NCBI GenBank assembly: GCA_030632625.1 | Contig: DAOVUK010000035.1 | Coordinates: forward strand, 1 to 13,270 | Source of the DNA: Gammaproteobacteria bacterium | GTDB taxonomy: Bacteria; Pseudomonadota; Gammaproteobacteria; GRL18 | Direction of reading: 5' to 3' | DNA: 13,270 nt | Part shown: in pieces, positions 7,660 through 13,270 of the stretch | How positions within the stretch are numbered: the stretch's first letter is position 1 | Layout of the letters: each line of letters starts with the position of its first letter | Notes under the pieces: model-generated | Told to the model about the DNA's origin: nothing | The model's database searches: none | The model's input: the letters and a program-made list of their open reading frames with translations, nothing else | Position numbers and translations under genes: made by a program

Positions 7660-9570
7660 TTAAAGTCCATATTGTTTTATTTCTTCGGACATTTTGGCAA
7701 TCAGCTCATCACTGCTCATCGTGCCCAGCTCTTTGCCATCCATGGTACGTACCGAAATCACATTGCTTTCAATTTCTCTGTCACCGGCCACCAGAATATA
7801 AGGCACACGTGCCAGGGTATGTTCACGGATCTTAAAACCGATTTTTTCATTTCTCAAATCAGAATTAGCACGTAAACCCGCATCATTTAATGTCTGCACA
7901 AAATCACTGACATAATCAGCCTGTTTATCAGTGATCCCCATAACAACGGCCTGTACAGGAGATAACCATAAAGGCATTTTACCAGCATACTCTTCTATCA
8001 AAATACCAATAAAACGTTCCAGGGATCCTAAGACTGCCCGGTGAATCATCACCGGCACTGTTTTTTCACCCTGTTCATCAATGAAATGTGCATCCAGACG
8101 ACCAGGCATTGAAAAATCAACCTGTGCCGTACCACATTGCCACACCCGACCCAGACAGTCTTTCAGTGAAAATTCAATTTTTGGTCCGTAAAAAGCACCT
8201 TCACCCGGCTGCAGTTCCCAGTCCAGTTCCTTGCTGTTTAATGAAGCTTCCAGAGCTGCTTCTGCCTTATCCCAGACTTCATCTGAACCAACCCGCTGTT
8301 CCGGTCGAGTGGAGAGTTTGACCAGCACTTCAGTAAAGCCGAAATCCTTATAAACATCGAACAGCATATCAATGAATGCCGATATTTCACTCTGAATCTG
8401 ATCTTCTGTACAGAAGATATGCGCATCATCCTGAACAAAATTTCTCACCCGCATTAAACCATGTAATGTACCTGATGGTTCATTACGGTGACAGGAACCG
8501 AATTCAGCCATACGCAACGGCAGATCGCGATAGGATTTTAGTCCGGTATTAAAAATCTGAATATGACAGGGACAATTCATCGGTTTAATTGCATAGTCAC
8601 GATTTTCTGATGATGTGGTAAACATCATGTCGCCGAACTTGTCCCAGTGACCTGATTTTTCCCAAAGGCTGCGATCCACCACCTGAGGCGTACGCACTTC
8701 CTGGTAATTGTGCTTTTTTAACACGTTTCTAATATATTGCTCAACTTCCTGATAAATAATCCAGCCTTTATCATGCCAGAAAACCATACCCGGGGCTTCT
8801 TCCTGCATATGAAACAGATCAAGTTTTTTACCCAATTTACGATGATCACGTTTTTCTGCTTCTTCCAGACGATGTAAATAGGCTTTTAACTCTTTTTTAT
8901 TGCTCCAGGCTGTTCCATAAATTCGCTGCAGCATTTCATTATTAGAATCACCACGCCAGTAGGCACCTGCCAGCTTCATTAATTTAAAGGCTTTAATTTT
9001 GCCCGTAGAAGGCACATGCGGGCCCCGGCAAAGGTCAATGAAATCACCCTGCTGATAAAGAGATAAGTCTTCATTGGCAGGAATGCTCTCGATGATTTCA
9101 GCTTTGTATTCTTCACCCATGTCACGGAAAAACTGCACCGCCTCATCACGGGATTTTACAGAACGGCTTATTGTATGGTTTGCTTTTGCCAGTTCAGCCA
9201 TTTTTTTCTCAATGGCGATCAGATCTTCCGGGGTAAAACTTTCTTCATAAGCAAAATCATAAAAGAAACCATCTTCAATGACGGGACCAATAGTCACCTG
9301 AGCTTTAGGAAACAAAGTTTTCACTGCCTGTGCCAACAGATGGGCAGTGGAATGACGTATCACTTCCAGTCCCTCATTGTCACGCTCGGTAATGATTGCT
9401 AACTGAACATCCTGATCAATAATATAGGACGTGTCGAGCAGATGACCGTCTATTTTTCCGGCTAAAGCCGCTTTTGCCAGACCGGGGCCGATATCAGCGG
9501 CTACATCATAAATTGAAACAGCAGAGTCAAATTGTCGGGAAGAACCATCAGGCAGAGTAACTACAGGCAT
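7660..9570 (-). CDS. thrS: Threonyl-tRNA synthetase
   Basis: This enzyme charges tRNA-Thr and hydrolyses mischarged Ser-tRNA-Thr. The 636 residues show an N-terminal TGS domain (1-60), the editing domain with H73xxxH77 and C181/H185, and a class II catalytic core with zinc ligands C333 (NCPCH), H384 and H510, motif 2 around [11 protein letters not shown], and motif 3 near GSLERFIG. The C-terminal anticodon-binding domain is at about 535-636. All key residues known from E. coli ThrS (642 residues) are present, offset by one. The start at 9570 matches the family N-terminus, but the Shine-Dalgarno is poor. It is the first gene of the translation operon, with a promoter about 40 nt upstream. The leader looks too short for the tRNA-mimic operator that controls E. 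coli thrS. Confidence 0.97.
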   Translation of the reverse strand: MPVVTLPDGSSRQFDSAVSIYDVAADIGPGLAKAALAGKIDGHLLDTSYIIDQDVQLAIITERDNEGLEVIRHSTAHLLAQAVKTLFPKAQVTIGPVIEDGFFYDFAYEESFTPEDLIAIEKKMAELAKANHTISRSVKSRDEAVQFFRDMGEEYKAEIIESIPANEDLSLYQQGDFIDLCRGPHVPSTGKIKAFKLMKLAGAYWRGDSNNEMLQRIYGTAWSNKKELKAYLHRLEEAEKRDHRKLGKKLDLFHMQEEAPGMVFWHDKGWIIYQEVEQYIRNVLKKHNYQEVRTPQVVDRSLWEKSGHWDKFGDMMFTTSSENRDYAIKPMNCPCHIQIFNTGLKSYRDLPLRMAEFGSCHRNEPSGTLHGLMRVRNFVQDDAHIFCTEDQIQSEISAFIDMLFDVYKDFGFTEVLVKLSTRPEQRVGSDEVWDKAEAALEASLNSKELDWELQPGEGAFYGPKIEFSLKDCLGRVWQCGTAQVDFSMPGRLDAHFIDEQGEKTVPVMIHRAVLGSLERFIGILIEEYAGKMPLWLSPVQAVVMGITDKQADYVSDFVQTLNDAGLRANSDLRNEKIGFKIREHTLARVPYILVAGDREIESNVISVRTMDGKELGTMSSDELIAKMSEEIKQYGL

Positions 9571-9612
9571 TATTGTGAACCAGTTAAATTAAAATTAATA
9601 AAAAAGCCCGTC

Positions 9613-9641
9613 ATTATAACGCACTAGATTAACAGCTTAAA
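9613..9641 (-). promoter_or_regulatory. Candidate thrS operon promoter
   Basis: On the minus strand a perfect TATAAT (9618-9613) lies 17 bp behind a weak -35, TTTAAG (9641-9636). A GC-rich GACGGGC discriminator follows, as at growth-rate-controlled promoters. The predicted leader is about 36-40 nt. Confidence 0.6.
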
Positions 9642-9694
9642 GTGCACTTTTGACTAAATTTGTTTAACAGCGAACGAAAGAGAAAACAAAATTT

Positions 9695-9728
9695 AAAATT
9701 CCTACAAAAGTTTAAGAAAATTCCTACA
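9695..9728 (+). repeat. Two 12-bp direct repeats spaced 22 bp
   Basis: AAAATTCCTACA occurs at 9695-9706 and 9717-9728, exactly 22 bp apart (two helical turns). The 11-bp segment between them also begins AAAA. Relative to the candidate -10 at 9750-9755, the copies centre near -61 and -40. This suggests tandem activator sites, perhaps of the response-regulator type, for the small gene at 9801, though they could also act on thrS. Confidence 0.55.
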
Positions 9729-9749
9729 GTTATATGCCGGGCAAATTAT

Positions 9750-9755
9750 TATACT
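9750..9755 (+). promoter_or_regulatory. Candidate -10 box for the 68-residue gene
   Basis: TATACT at 9750-9755 would start transcription near 9762, about 39 nt before the ATG at 9801. No good -35 lies 17 bp upstream (CAGTTA). With the direct repeats just upstream, this suggests an activator-dependent promoter. Confidence 0.35.
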
Positions 9756-9800
9756 CGTAGACTGGTATGAACCATAAATAATTACATTCACTGGTGAGAC

Positions 9801-10007
9801 ATGGATAGCACTGAGCAGGAATCAGATCGCCTTCTGCAGGAAATCATACAATTAGAGCTTGAAATCGACCGCATCATGGCGCTTAACGGTAATCGTGAAA
9901 ACTATGTTGTGAGGCAATACCGTCAATTCATTTTAGCCAAAAGAAATAAAATGAGAAAAATGAATTACGGCTATAAAAACCTGCTGCCTAACAATACCCG
10001 TCTATAA
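9801..10007 (+). CDS. Small charged protein of unknown function (68 aa)
   Basis: I do not recognise this protein. The first 30 residues (MDSTEQESDRLLQEIIQLEL..) are acidic and predicted helical or coiled coil. The second half is basic and aromatic (VVRQYRQFILAKRNKMRKMNYGYKNLL). There is no signal peptide, membrane segment or cysteine. The start is supported by GGTG about 4 nt upstream, by the acidic/basic split typical of a real small protein, and by promoter-like DNA upstream. It ends 5 nt from the stop of the convergent 265-residue gene with no terminator between. It could be a small DNA-binding or ribosome-associated protein, but that is speculation. Confidence 0.65.
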   Translation: MDSTEQESDRLLQEIIQLELEIDRIMALNGNRENYVVRQYRQFILAKRNKMRKMNYGYKNLLPNNTRL

Positions 10008-10012
10008 ACAGT

Positions 10013-10810
10013 CTACTGAGCAAGCCTATTATCCTGTCTTAAAGCCCTTAATTTACCAAGCGCCGGTTGCCGTGTTTTTACATCTTTATAGGCTTTTTTG
10101 AAATAGGAACGCAGTGTTTTCTTTATATTTTTTGCAGCATCTCTTGCTGGAATATCTTTGAGCACACAAAAAATGGCTAATGCATAGGTAATATCATACT
10201 GAGACAGATAGGCTGTACGATTAACGGTTGTCGGCTGACAGCTGCCGCAGGTGACATTGCGATAAACAAAAGCACTATTAGCAAACATCAGTCCAAAGCC
10301 CATAAATACAGACAGGATTTCTGTGACATGAGGCCAGTTATCTTCTCCTCCCGGCGGCATATCTTTAGCCATGGAGCCAAGATAATGAGCCAGGGTATGG
10401 GCAAAAGAGGCAATAATGGCTTCAGGGTTTCTTACCTGACGGGGATCATAAACAATCGACAAACGATCTTCATAGACCACAAATTCCGATTCAGCGCCCT
10501 TCATATCACGCACCGCACCCGAAATAGCAATTCGAGGAGACTGGGTGGTACAGCTCTGATCCGTAGTAAGGCGACAGGGCCAATGTTTCAGGGCAGCATA
10601 TTCTCTGACTTTATCAAAGATTAATTGTGCCATTTCTTCAATATTATCAGCATGACCGGGGAAAAATTTATTCGAGGGCTCAACCAGAATTGACTGATTA
10701 AAAAAAATATCGGCGTCAAAGTTGCGCAGAGCCCATTCATAGAGTTCAAACTGCCATTGAACTGATTCTTCATCAAGAACAGGCGGAGTTTTTAAAAAGT
10801 CAAAAAACAC
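10013..10810 (-). CDS. Conserved-type protein with HxxxH and CGSC motifs, function unknown
   Basis: The 265-residue soluble protein starts at GTG (10810-10808) with AGAGG 5 nt upstream. It resembles hypothetical proteins of proteobacteria I have seen, but no function is known to me. Features are an N-terminal block (VQWQFELYEWALRNFDADIFF, 18-37), FFPG at 49-52, H138-TLA-H142 followed by E164 in a helix-rich segment, C188-GS-C191, LSQYDITYALAIFCVLK (202-218) and a basic C-terminal tail (about 225-265). The H..H..E spacing recalls zinc peptidases of the gluzincin type, but the catalytic Glu after the first His is Thr (HTLAH rather than HELAH). Metal binding is therefore plausible and peptidase activity doubtful. 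No signal peptide is seen. It is transcribed divergently from the exported repeat protein. Confidence 0.8.
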   Translation of the reverse strand: MFFDFLKTPPVLDEESVQWQFELYEWALRNFDADIFFNQSILVEPSNKFFPGHADNIEEMAQLIFDKVREYAALKHWPCRLTTDQSCTTQSPRIAISGAVRDMKGAESEFVVYEDRLSIVYDPRQVRNPEAIIASFAHTLAHYLGSMAKDMPPGGEDNWPHVTEILSVFMGFGLMFANSAFVYRNVTCGSCQPTTVNRTAYLSQYDITYALAIFCVLKDIPARDAAKNIKKTLRSYFKKAYKDVKTRQPALGKLRALRQDNRLAQ

Positions 10811-10853
10811 AAAAACCTCTTTAATTTAAATTTGGCCAAAGGCTTCTAAATTC

Positions 10854-10937
10854 ATAGATGCCTAAGGTACTACACAGGATAAGTACCTTTATAGGATCTA
10901 TTTCTGAAAAGCATAGAAATAGATGCCTAAGGTACTA
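10854..10937. repeat. Compound direct/inverted repeat in a divergent intergenic region
   Basis: The 19-bp sequence ATAGATGCCTAAGGTACTA occurs at 10854-10872 and 10919-10937 (65-bp offset). Between and overlapping the copies are two inverted repeats: AAGGTACT/AGTACCTT (10864-10871 / 10882-10889) and ATCTATTTCT/AGAAATAGAT (10896-10905 / 10915-10924). Several mutually exclusive hairpins can form. It may be an operator array, a fragment of a mobile repeat or a structured leader. Confidence 0.8.
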
Positions 10938-10996
10938 AATAAACACTTACATTGCCAGGTATGTTCCCCATACTTCACTATATTAGCAAATAATGA

Positions 10997-11025
10997 TGGA
11001 CGGTTTTTTAAATAAAGTCTATACT
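10997..11025 (+). promoter_or_regulatory. Candidate promoter of the exported repeat protein
   Basis: TGGACG (10997-11002) and TATACT (11020-11025) are 17 bp apart, giving a start near 11032 and a leader of about 35 nt. A strong ribosome site, AAGGAG (11054-11059), lies 7 nt before the ATG. Confidence 0.5.
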
Positions 11026-11066
11026 GTGTGGACTATTATAAATGAGCAGATGTAAGGAGAACCCAA

Positions 11067-11993
11067 ATGCTCTCTCAAAACAAAAAGACAATTATGATCA
11101 CCATTACTTCTCTTGTGATCACTGGTGCTACTCTGGGGGGAGTCGTCAACGCTCAACAAAGTGTCGTCAACGCTGAGCAAAGTGGCGTCAACGCTCAACC
11201 TGTCATCAATACTCAGCAAGATACTTTCAATGAACAGCAATATCGTTTTCCACCCGCTAATGCCATACAGGAAATTCAGCTGCAGAAGCCGGCGCCTGTT
11301 GCAACACAAGTTAGCAGACCTGCTGCCAATGCGCAACCACCCAGACCAGCACAGTGGTATCAATGGCCCAAACCTGCGCAAAGACCGATGCCTGCAAATG
11401 CACGGCCTAATTATGCTGCGCCTGGGCCTTATGCTCCAGGACCTTTTGCTTCAGGACCAGTGAGATCAGGCCCGGGGGCACCGCCTCCTTATGGTGCGCC
11501 CGGCCCATATAACCAGAATCCTTATAATAGAGGTCCGAATCAGGGACCTTATGGTCAGAATCCTTATAATAGAGGTCCAAATCAGGGACCTTATGGCCAA
11601 AATCCGTACAACCGGGGGCCTTATGGTCGCGGCCCATCAAATGATGGCCCTTTCGGCGGCGGTAGTCCATTCAAAAAATTTGGCGGCGGACCATTTAACA
11701 GCGATTCAGCGCCCTGGGAAACCTGGCCATTCGGCGCTCCTGACAGCTTCTGGAGTCGTAAAGAATTCCCGTTTAATGAGCAAAACCCGACGGACTGGTT
11801 CCAACCCGATGATCCCAAAGAAGGTATGGCAATCATGTGGGATGATTTAATTGCAGCACCTGATGACTTAGGGACTATGCCCGGAGGCTGGACTGTACCA
11901 TCAGTCGGCGTACCCAATCCGATTGATCTGGAAGACCAGCTGGAAAAAGCCAGTAAAGAGATTCCAGATTTAATCCGTGTTTATAACGATTAA
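11067..11993 (+). CDS. Exported Pro/Gly/Tyr-rich tandem-repeat protein, function unknown
   Basis: The 308-residue protein has a Sec signal peptide: basic N-terminus (K6K7), hydrophobic core to about residue 27 and VNA-QQ cleavage after A29. Residues 27-53 are four degenerate 7-residue VNAQQS-type repeats. Residues 66-118 are Pro/Ala/Gln-rich, 119-145 are GPY/GPF-type, and 146-185 are three tandem 14-residue units (GPYGQNPYNRGPNQ). A Gly/Phe stretch (about 193-211) and a Trp-rich acidic C-terminal domain (217-308, WETWPFG, WDDLIAAPDDLG, GGWTVPSVGVPNPIDLED) follow. It contains no cysteine. The composition recalls structural envelope proteins and the sulfur globule proteins of sulfur-oxidising bacteria, but I cannot assign it. 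It is monocistronic, with a strong ribosome site. Confidence 0.85.
   Translation: MLSQNKKTIMITITSLVITGATLGGVVNAQQSVVNAEQSGVNAQPVINTQQDTFNEQQYRFPPANAIQEIQLQKPAPVATQVSRPAANAQPPRPAQWYQWPKPAQRPMPANARPNYAAPGPYAPGPFASGPVRSGPGAPPPYGAPGPYNQNPYNRGPNQGPYGQNPYNRGPNQGPYGQNPYNRGPYGRGPSNDGPFGGGSPFKKFGGGPFNSDSAPWETWPFGAPDSFWSRKEFPFNEQNPTDWFQPDDPKEGMAIMWDDLIAAPDDLGTMPGGWTVPSVGVPNPIDLEDQLEKASKEIPDLIRVYND
11142..11224 (+). repeat. 21-bp tandem repeats around the signal-peptide cleavage site
   Basis: Four degenerate 21-bp units with the core GTCAACGCTCAACAAAGT encode VNAQQSV, VNAEQSG, VNAQPVI and (I)NTQQDT. The first unit contains the predicted signal peptidase site, so the repeats multiply an Ala-Gln junction. 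Confidence 0.75.
11502..11621 (+). repeat. 42-bp tandem repeats encoding GPYGQNPYNRGPNQ
   Basis: Units at 11502-11543, 11544-11585 and 11586-11621 (last one truncated to 12 codons) encode GPYNQNPYNRGPNQ, GPYGQNPYNRGPNQ and GPYGQNPYNRGP. The first two are almost identical in DNA, indicating recent duplication. The third has silent changes. Confidence 0.9.
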
Positions 11994-12004
11994 CAGCCTT
12001 TTGT

Positions 12005-12050
12005 TTTTTTCTTCTTAACCGCTTATTAACATCAGGTTAAGAAGAAAAAA
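12005..12050 (+). other. Long hairpin after the repeat-protein gene
   Basis: A perfect 16-bp inverted repeat, TTTTTTCTTCTTAACC (12005-12020) and its complement (12035-12050), with a 14-nt loop, begins 11 nt past the stop codon. The T run is on the 5' arm and the A run on the 3' arm, the reverse of a normal terminator, and no U tract follows. It probably marks or protects the mRNA 3' end. Confidence 0.55.
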
Positions 12051-12120
12051 TAAATCATTATTCCTCTTCTCTTACCCCCCCTTTTTTTTCTGCAAAGCAA
12101 GACAGCACAAATCTTTTTTT

Positions 12121-12156
12121 CCGCTGTCCTAAAAGGTTACAATAGCTCCCGCTGTC
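12121..12156 (+). promoter_or_regulatory. rapA promoter region with repeated CCGCTGTC
   Basis: A -10-like TACAAT (12138-12143) with a GC-rich discriminator lies about 39 nt before the rapA GTG. The -35 (TTTTTT at 12115-12120, 17-bp spacing) is poor. CCGCTGTC occurs on both sides of the -10 (12121-12128 and 12149-12156), and an inverted GACAGC lies at 12101-12106, a possible operator set. Confidence 0.35.
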
Positions 12157-12181
12157 AATCACACTAATTTAGAGGCTCTTT

Positions 12182-13270
12182 GTGGAAGAATTTATTTCTG
12201 GTCAACGCTGGATCAGTCATGCTGAATTACAGCTCGGTCTTGGTACGATTATTGAAACAGCTTACCGGACGGTTACTATTTCGTTTATGGCCAGTGATGA
12301 AACCCGAACGTATGCCCGACAGAATGCACCACTGACACGAGTAATTTATGATACCGGTGAAAATGTCAATTTAATTGATGGTGATAGTATTAAAATCATC
12401 TCTGTTTCTGATTCAGATGGAATAGTGACTTATACCGGAGTCAACACTGTCGGAGAAACAGTGACACTGAAAGAAGATAAACTGGATCACTTTATTCAAC
12501 TTAATCGCCCTGCTGAGCGCCTCTTTAGTGGCCAGATTGACAAAGACCGCTGGTTTAATCTGCGCTATCAAACACTGAAAAATATCAACCGGCAGATGCA
12601 TTCAGAGCTTTCCGGTTTAACGGGTTGTCGAACCAGTTTAATTGCACACCAGTTATATATCGCTCATGAAGTCGCCAACCGTTATGCCCCAAGAGTCTTA
12701 CTTGCTGATGAAGTGGGTTTGGGTAAAACCATTGAAGCAGGATTGATCCTCCATCACCAGCTGCTCAATGAACGGGCACAACGGGTTTTAATCATTGTAC
12801 CGGAAAGTTTGCTGCATCAATGGCTGGTGGAAATGCTGCGCCGTTTTAACCTGATGTTCAGCATTTTTGATAAGCAACGCTGTCAGGCAATGAATACTGA
12901 GAGTGCTGAGAACTCAGATGCTGTTGATGAGACCGACGTTTATAATAACAATGCTTTTCTCAGTGAACAATTAGTGCTCTGCAGTCTGGAATTTCTGGCT
13001 AACAATGAGGCCGAATATCAACAGGCTCTGCAGGGTGAATGGGACTTACTGGTTGTAGATGAAGCCCATCATCTACAATGGACAGCCGAACAATGCAGTC
13101 ATGAATATCAACTCGTAGAACAGCTGGCTCAACAAATTCGTGGTATCTTATTACTCACAGCAAAACCTGACCAATTAGGTATCGACAGTCCTCTTGCCCT
13201 ACTTCGCCCGCTGTATCCCGATCGATTCCCTGATCTGAAGTCTTTTATTGCAGAAGAACAGGGCTATCAG
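12182..13270 (+). CDS. rapA: RNA polymerase-associated SWI2/SNF2 ATPase RapA (5' part)
   Basis: RapA (HepA) binds RNA polymerase and uses ATP-driven translocation to free stalled enzyme for reuse. The first 363 codons are present and the gene runs off the window (E. coli RapA is 968 residues). The start is GTG at 12182 with AGAGG 6 nt upstream, giving MEEFISGQRWISHAELQLGLG, which aligns with the E. coli N-terminus. Visible are the tudor-like N-terminal domains (about 1-105), the RLFSGQID and RTSLIAHQLYIAHEV blocks, Walker A DEVGLGKT (176-183), VPESLLHQWLVEMLRRFNL (motif Ia region), and the DEAH box at 293-296. Motif III reads LLLTAKPDQLG (323-333), where E. coli has LLLTATPEQLG. A spacer of about 8 residues near 240-252 is expanded relative to E. 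coli. Confidence 0.95.
   Translation, partial: MEEFISGQRWISHAELQLGLGTIIETAYRTVTISFMASDETRTYARQNAPLTRVIYDTGENVNLIDGDSIKIISVSDSDGIVTYTGVNTVGETVTLKEDKLDHFIQLNRPAERLFSGQIDKDRWFNLRYQTLKNINRQMHSELSGLTGCRTSLIAHQLYIAHEVANRYAPRVLLADEVGLGKTIEAGLILHHQLLNERAQRVLIIVPESLLHQWLVEMLRRFNLMFSIFDKQRCQAMNTESAENSDAVDETDVYNNNAFLSEQLVLCSLEFLANNEAEYQQALQGEWDLLVVDEAHHLQWTAEQCSHEYQLVEQLAQQIRGILLLTAKPDQLGIDSPLALLRPLYPDRFPDLKSFIAEEQGYQ

Noticed and set aside
7379..7663. 94-residue hydrophobic plus-strand frame between infC and thrS
   Set aside because: It overlaps the infC start, has no ribosome site, lies in AT-rich spacer and contains no recognisable domain.
11019..11381. 120-residue minus-strand frame with LSVDD repeats
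   Set aside because: It is the antisense shadow of the 21-bp repeats in the exported protein gene.
11407..11917. Repeat-containing frames in other phases under the exported protein gene
   Set aside because: They are frame-shifted readings of the 42-bp tandem repeats. The chosen frame has the signal peptide, the ribosome site and the full length.

Overview
The window reads as chromosomal core sequence of a gammaproteobacterium with moderately AT-rich DNA. The evidence is a block in the order thrS - infC - rpmI - rplT - pheS - pheT - ihfA - merR-type regulator, all on the minus strand, flanked by slyD with an E. coli-like His/Cys metal-binding tail and by a RapA/HepA-type RNA polymerase recycling ATPase. 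The species cannot be fixed from sequence alone. A sulfur-oxidising or similar marine lineage is possible, but only because of one exported Pro/Gly/Tyr-rich protein, and that is a weak clue.

Layout. Bases 1-242 hold nothing recognisable beyond possible 3' ends of a gene outside the window. A tRNA-Pro(GGG) gene lies on the minus strand at 243-319 behind a near-consensus promoter. slyD (528-1157, +) converges on an RraB-family gene (1177-1515, -). Between that gene and the regulator lies a cluster of GCATGC-centred repeats plus a strong intrinsic terminator (1651-1679) that closes the long minus-strand translation operon (9570 down to 1710). That operon encodes threonyl-tRNA synthetase, IF3, L35, L20, both subunits of phenylalanyl-tRNA synthetase, IHF-alpha and a small MerR-family protein. 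It contains internal control signals: a non-AUG (AUC) start on infC, a hairpin in front of rpmI, and a terminator-like attenuator between rplT and pheS.

Upstream of thrS are divergent signals for an unrecognised 68-residue protein gene (9801-10007, +). Two 12-bp direct repeats exactly 22 bp apart sit where a class II activator would bind. That gene converges on a conserved-looking 265-residue protein gene (10013-10810, -, GTG start) with an HxxxH motif. A repeat-rich intergenic region (10854-10937) separates this from a secreted, cysteine-free protein with 14-residue GPYGQNPYNRGPNQ tandem repeats (11067-11993, +). The window ends inside rapA (12182 onward, +, GTG start, 363 codons visible).

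The bulk of the window is ordinary translation machinery. The less explained material lies at 9600-12180: the orphan small gene, the HxxxH protein, the repeat protein and their structured intergenic regions. I see no complete new multi-gene system. The best leads are the repeat protein and the regulatory signals.
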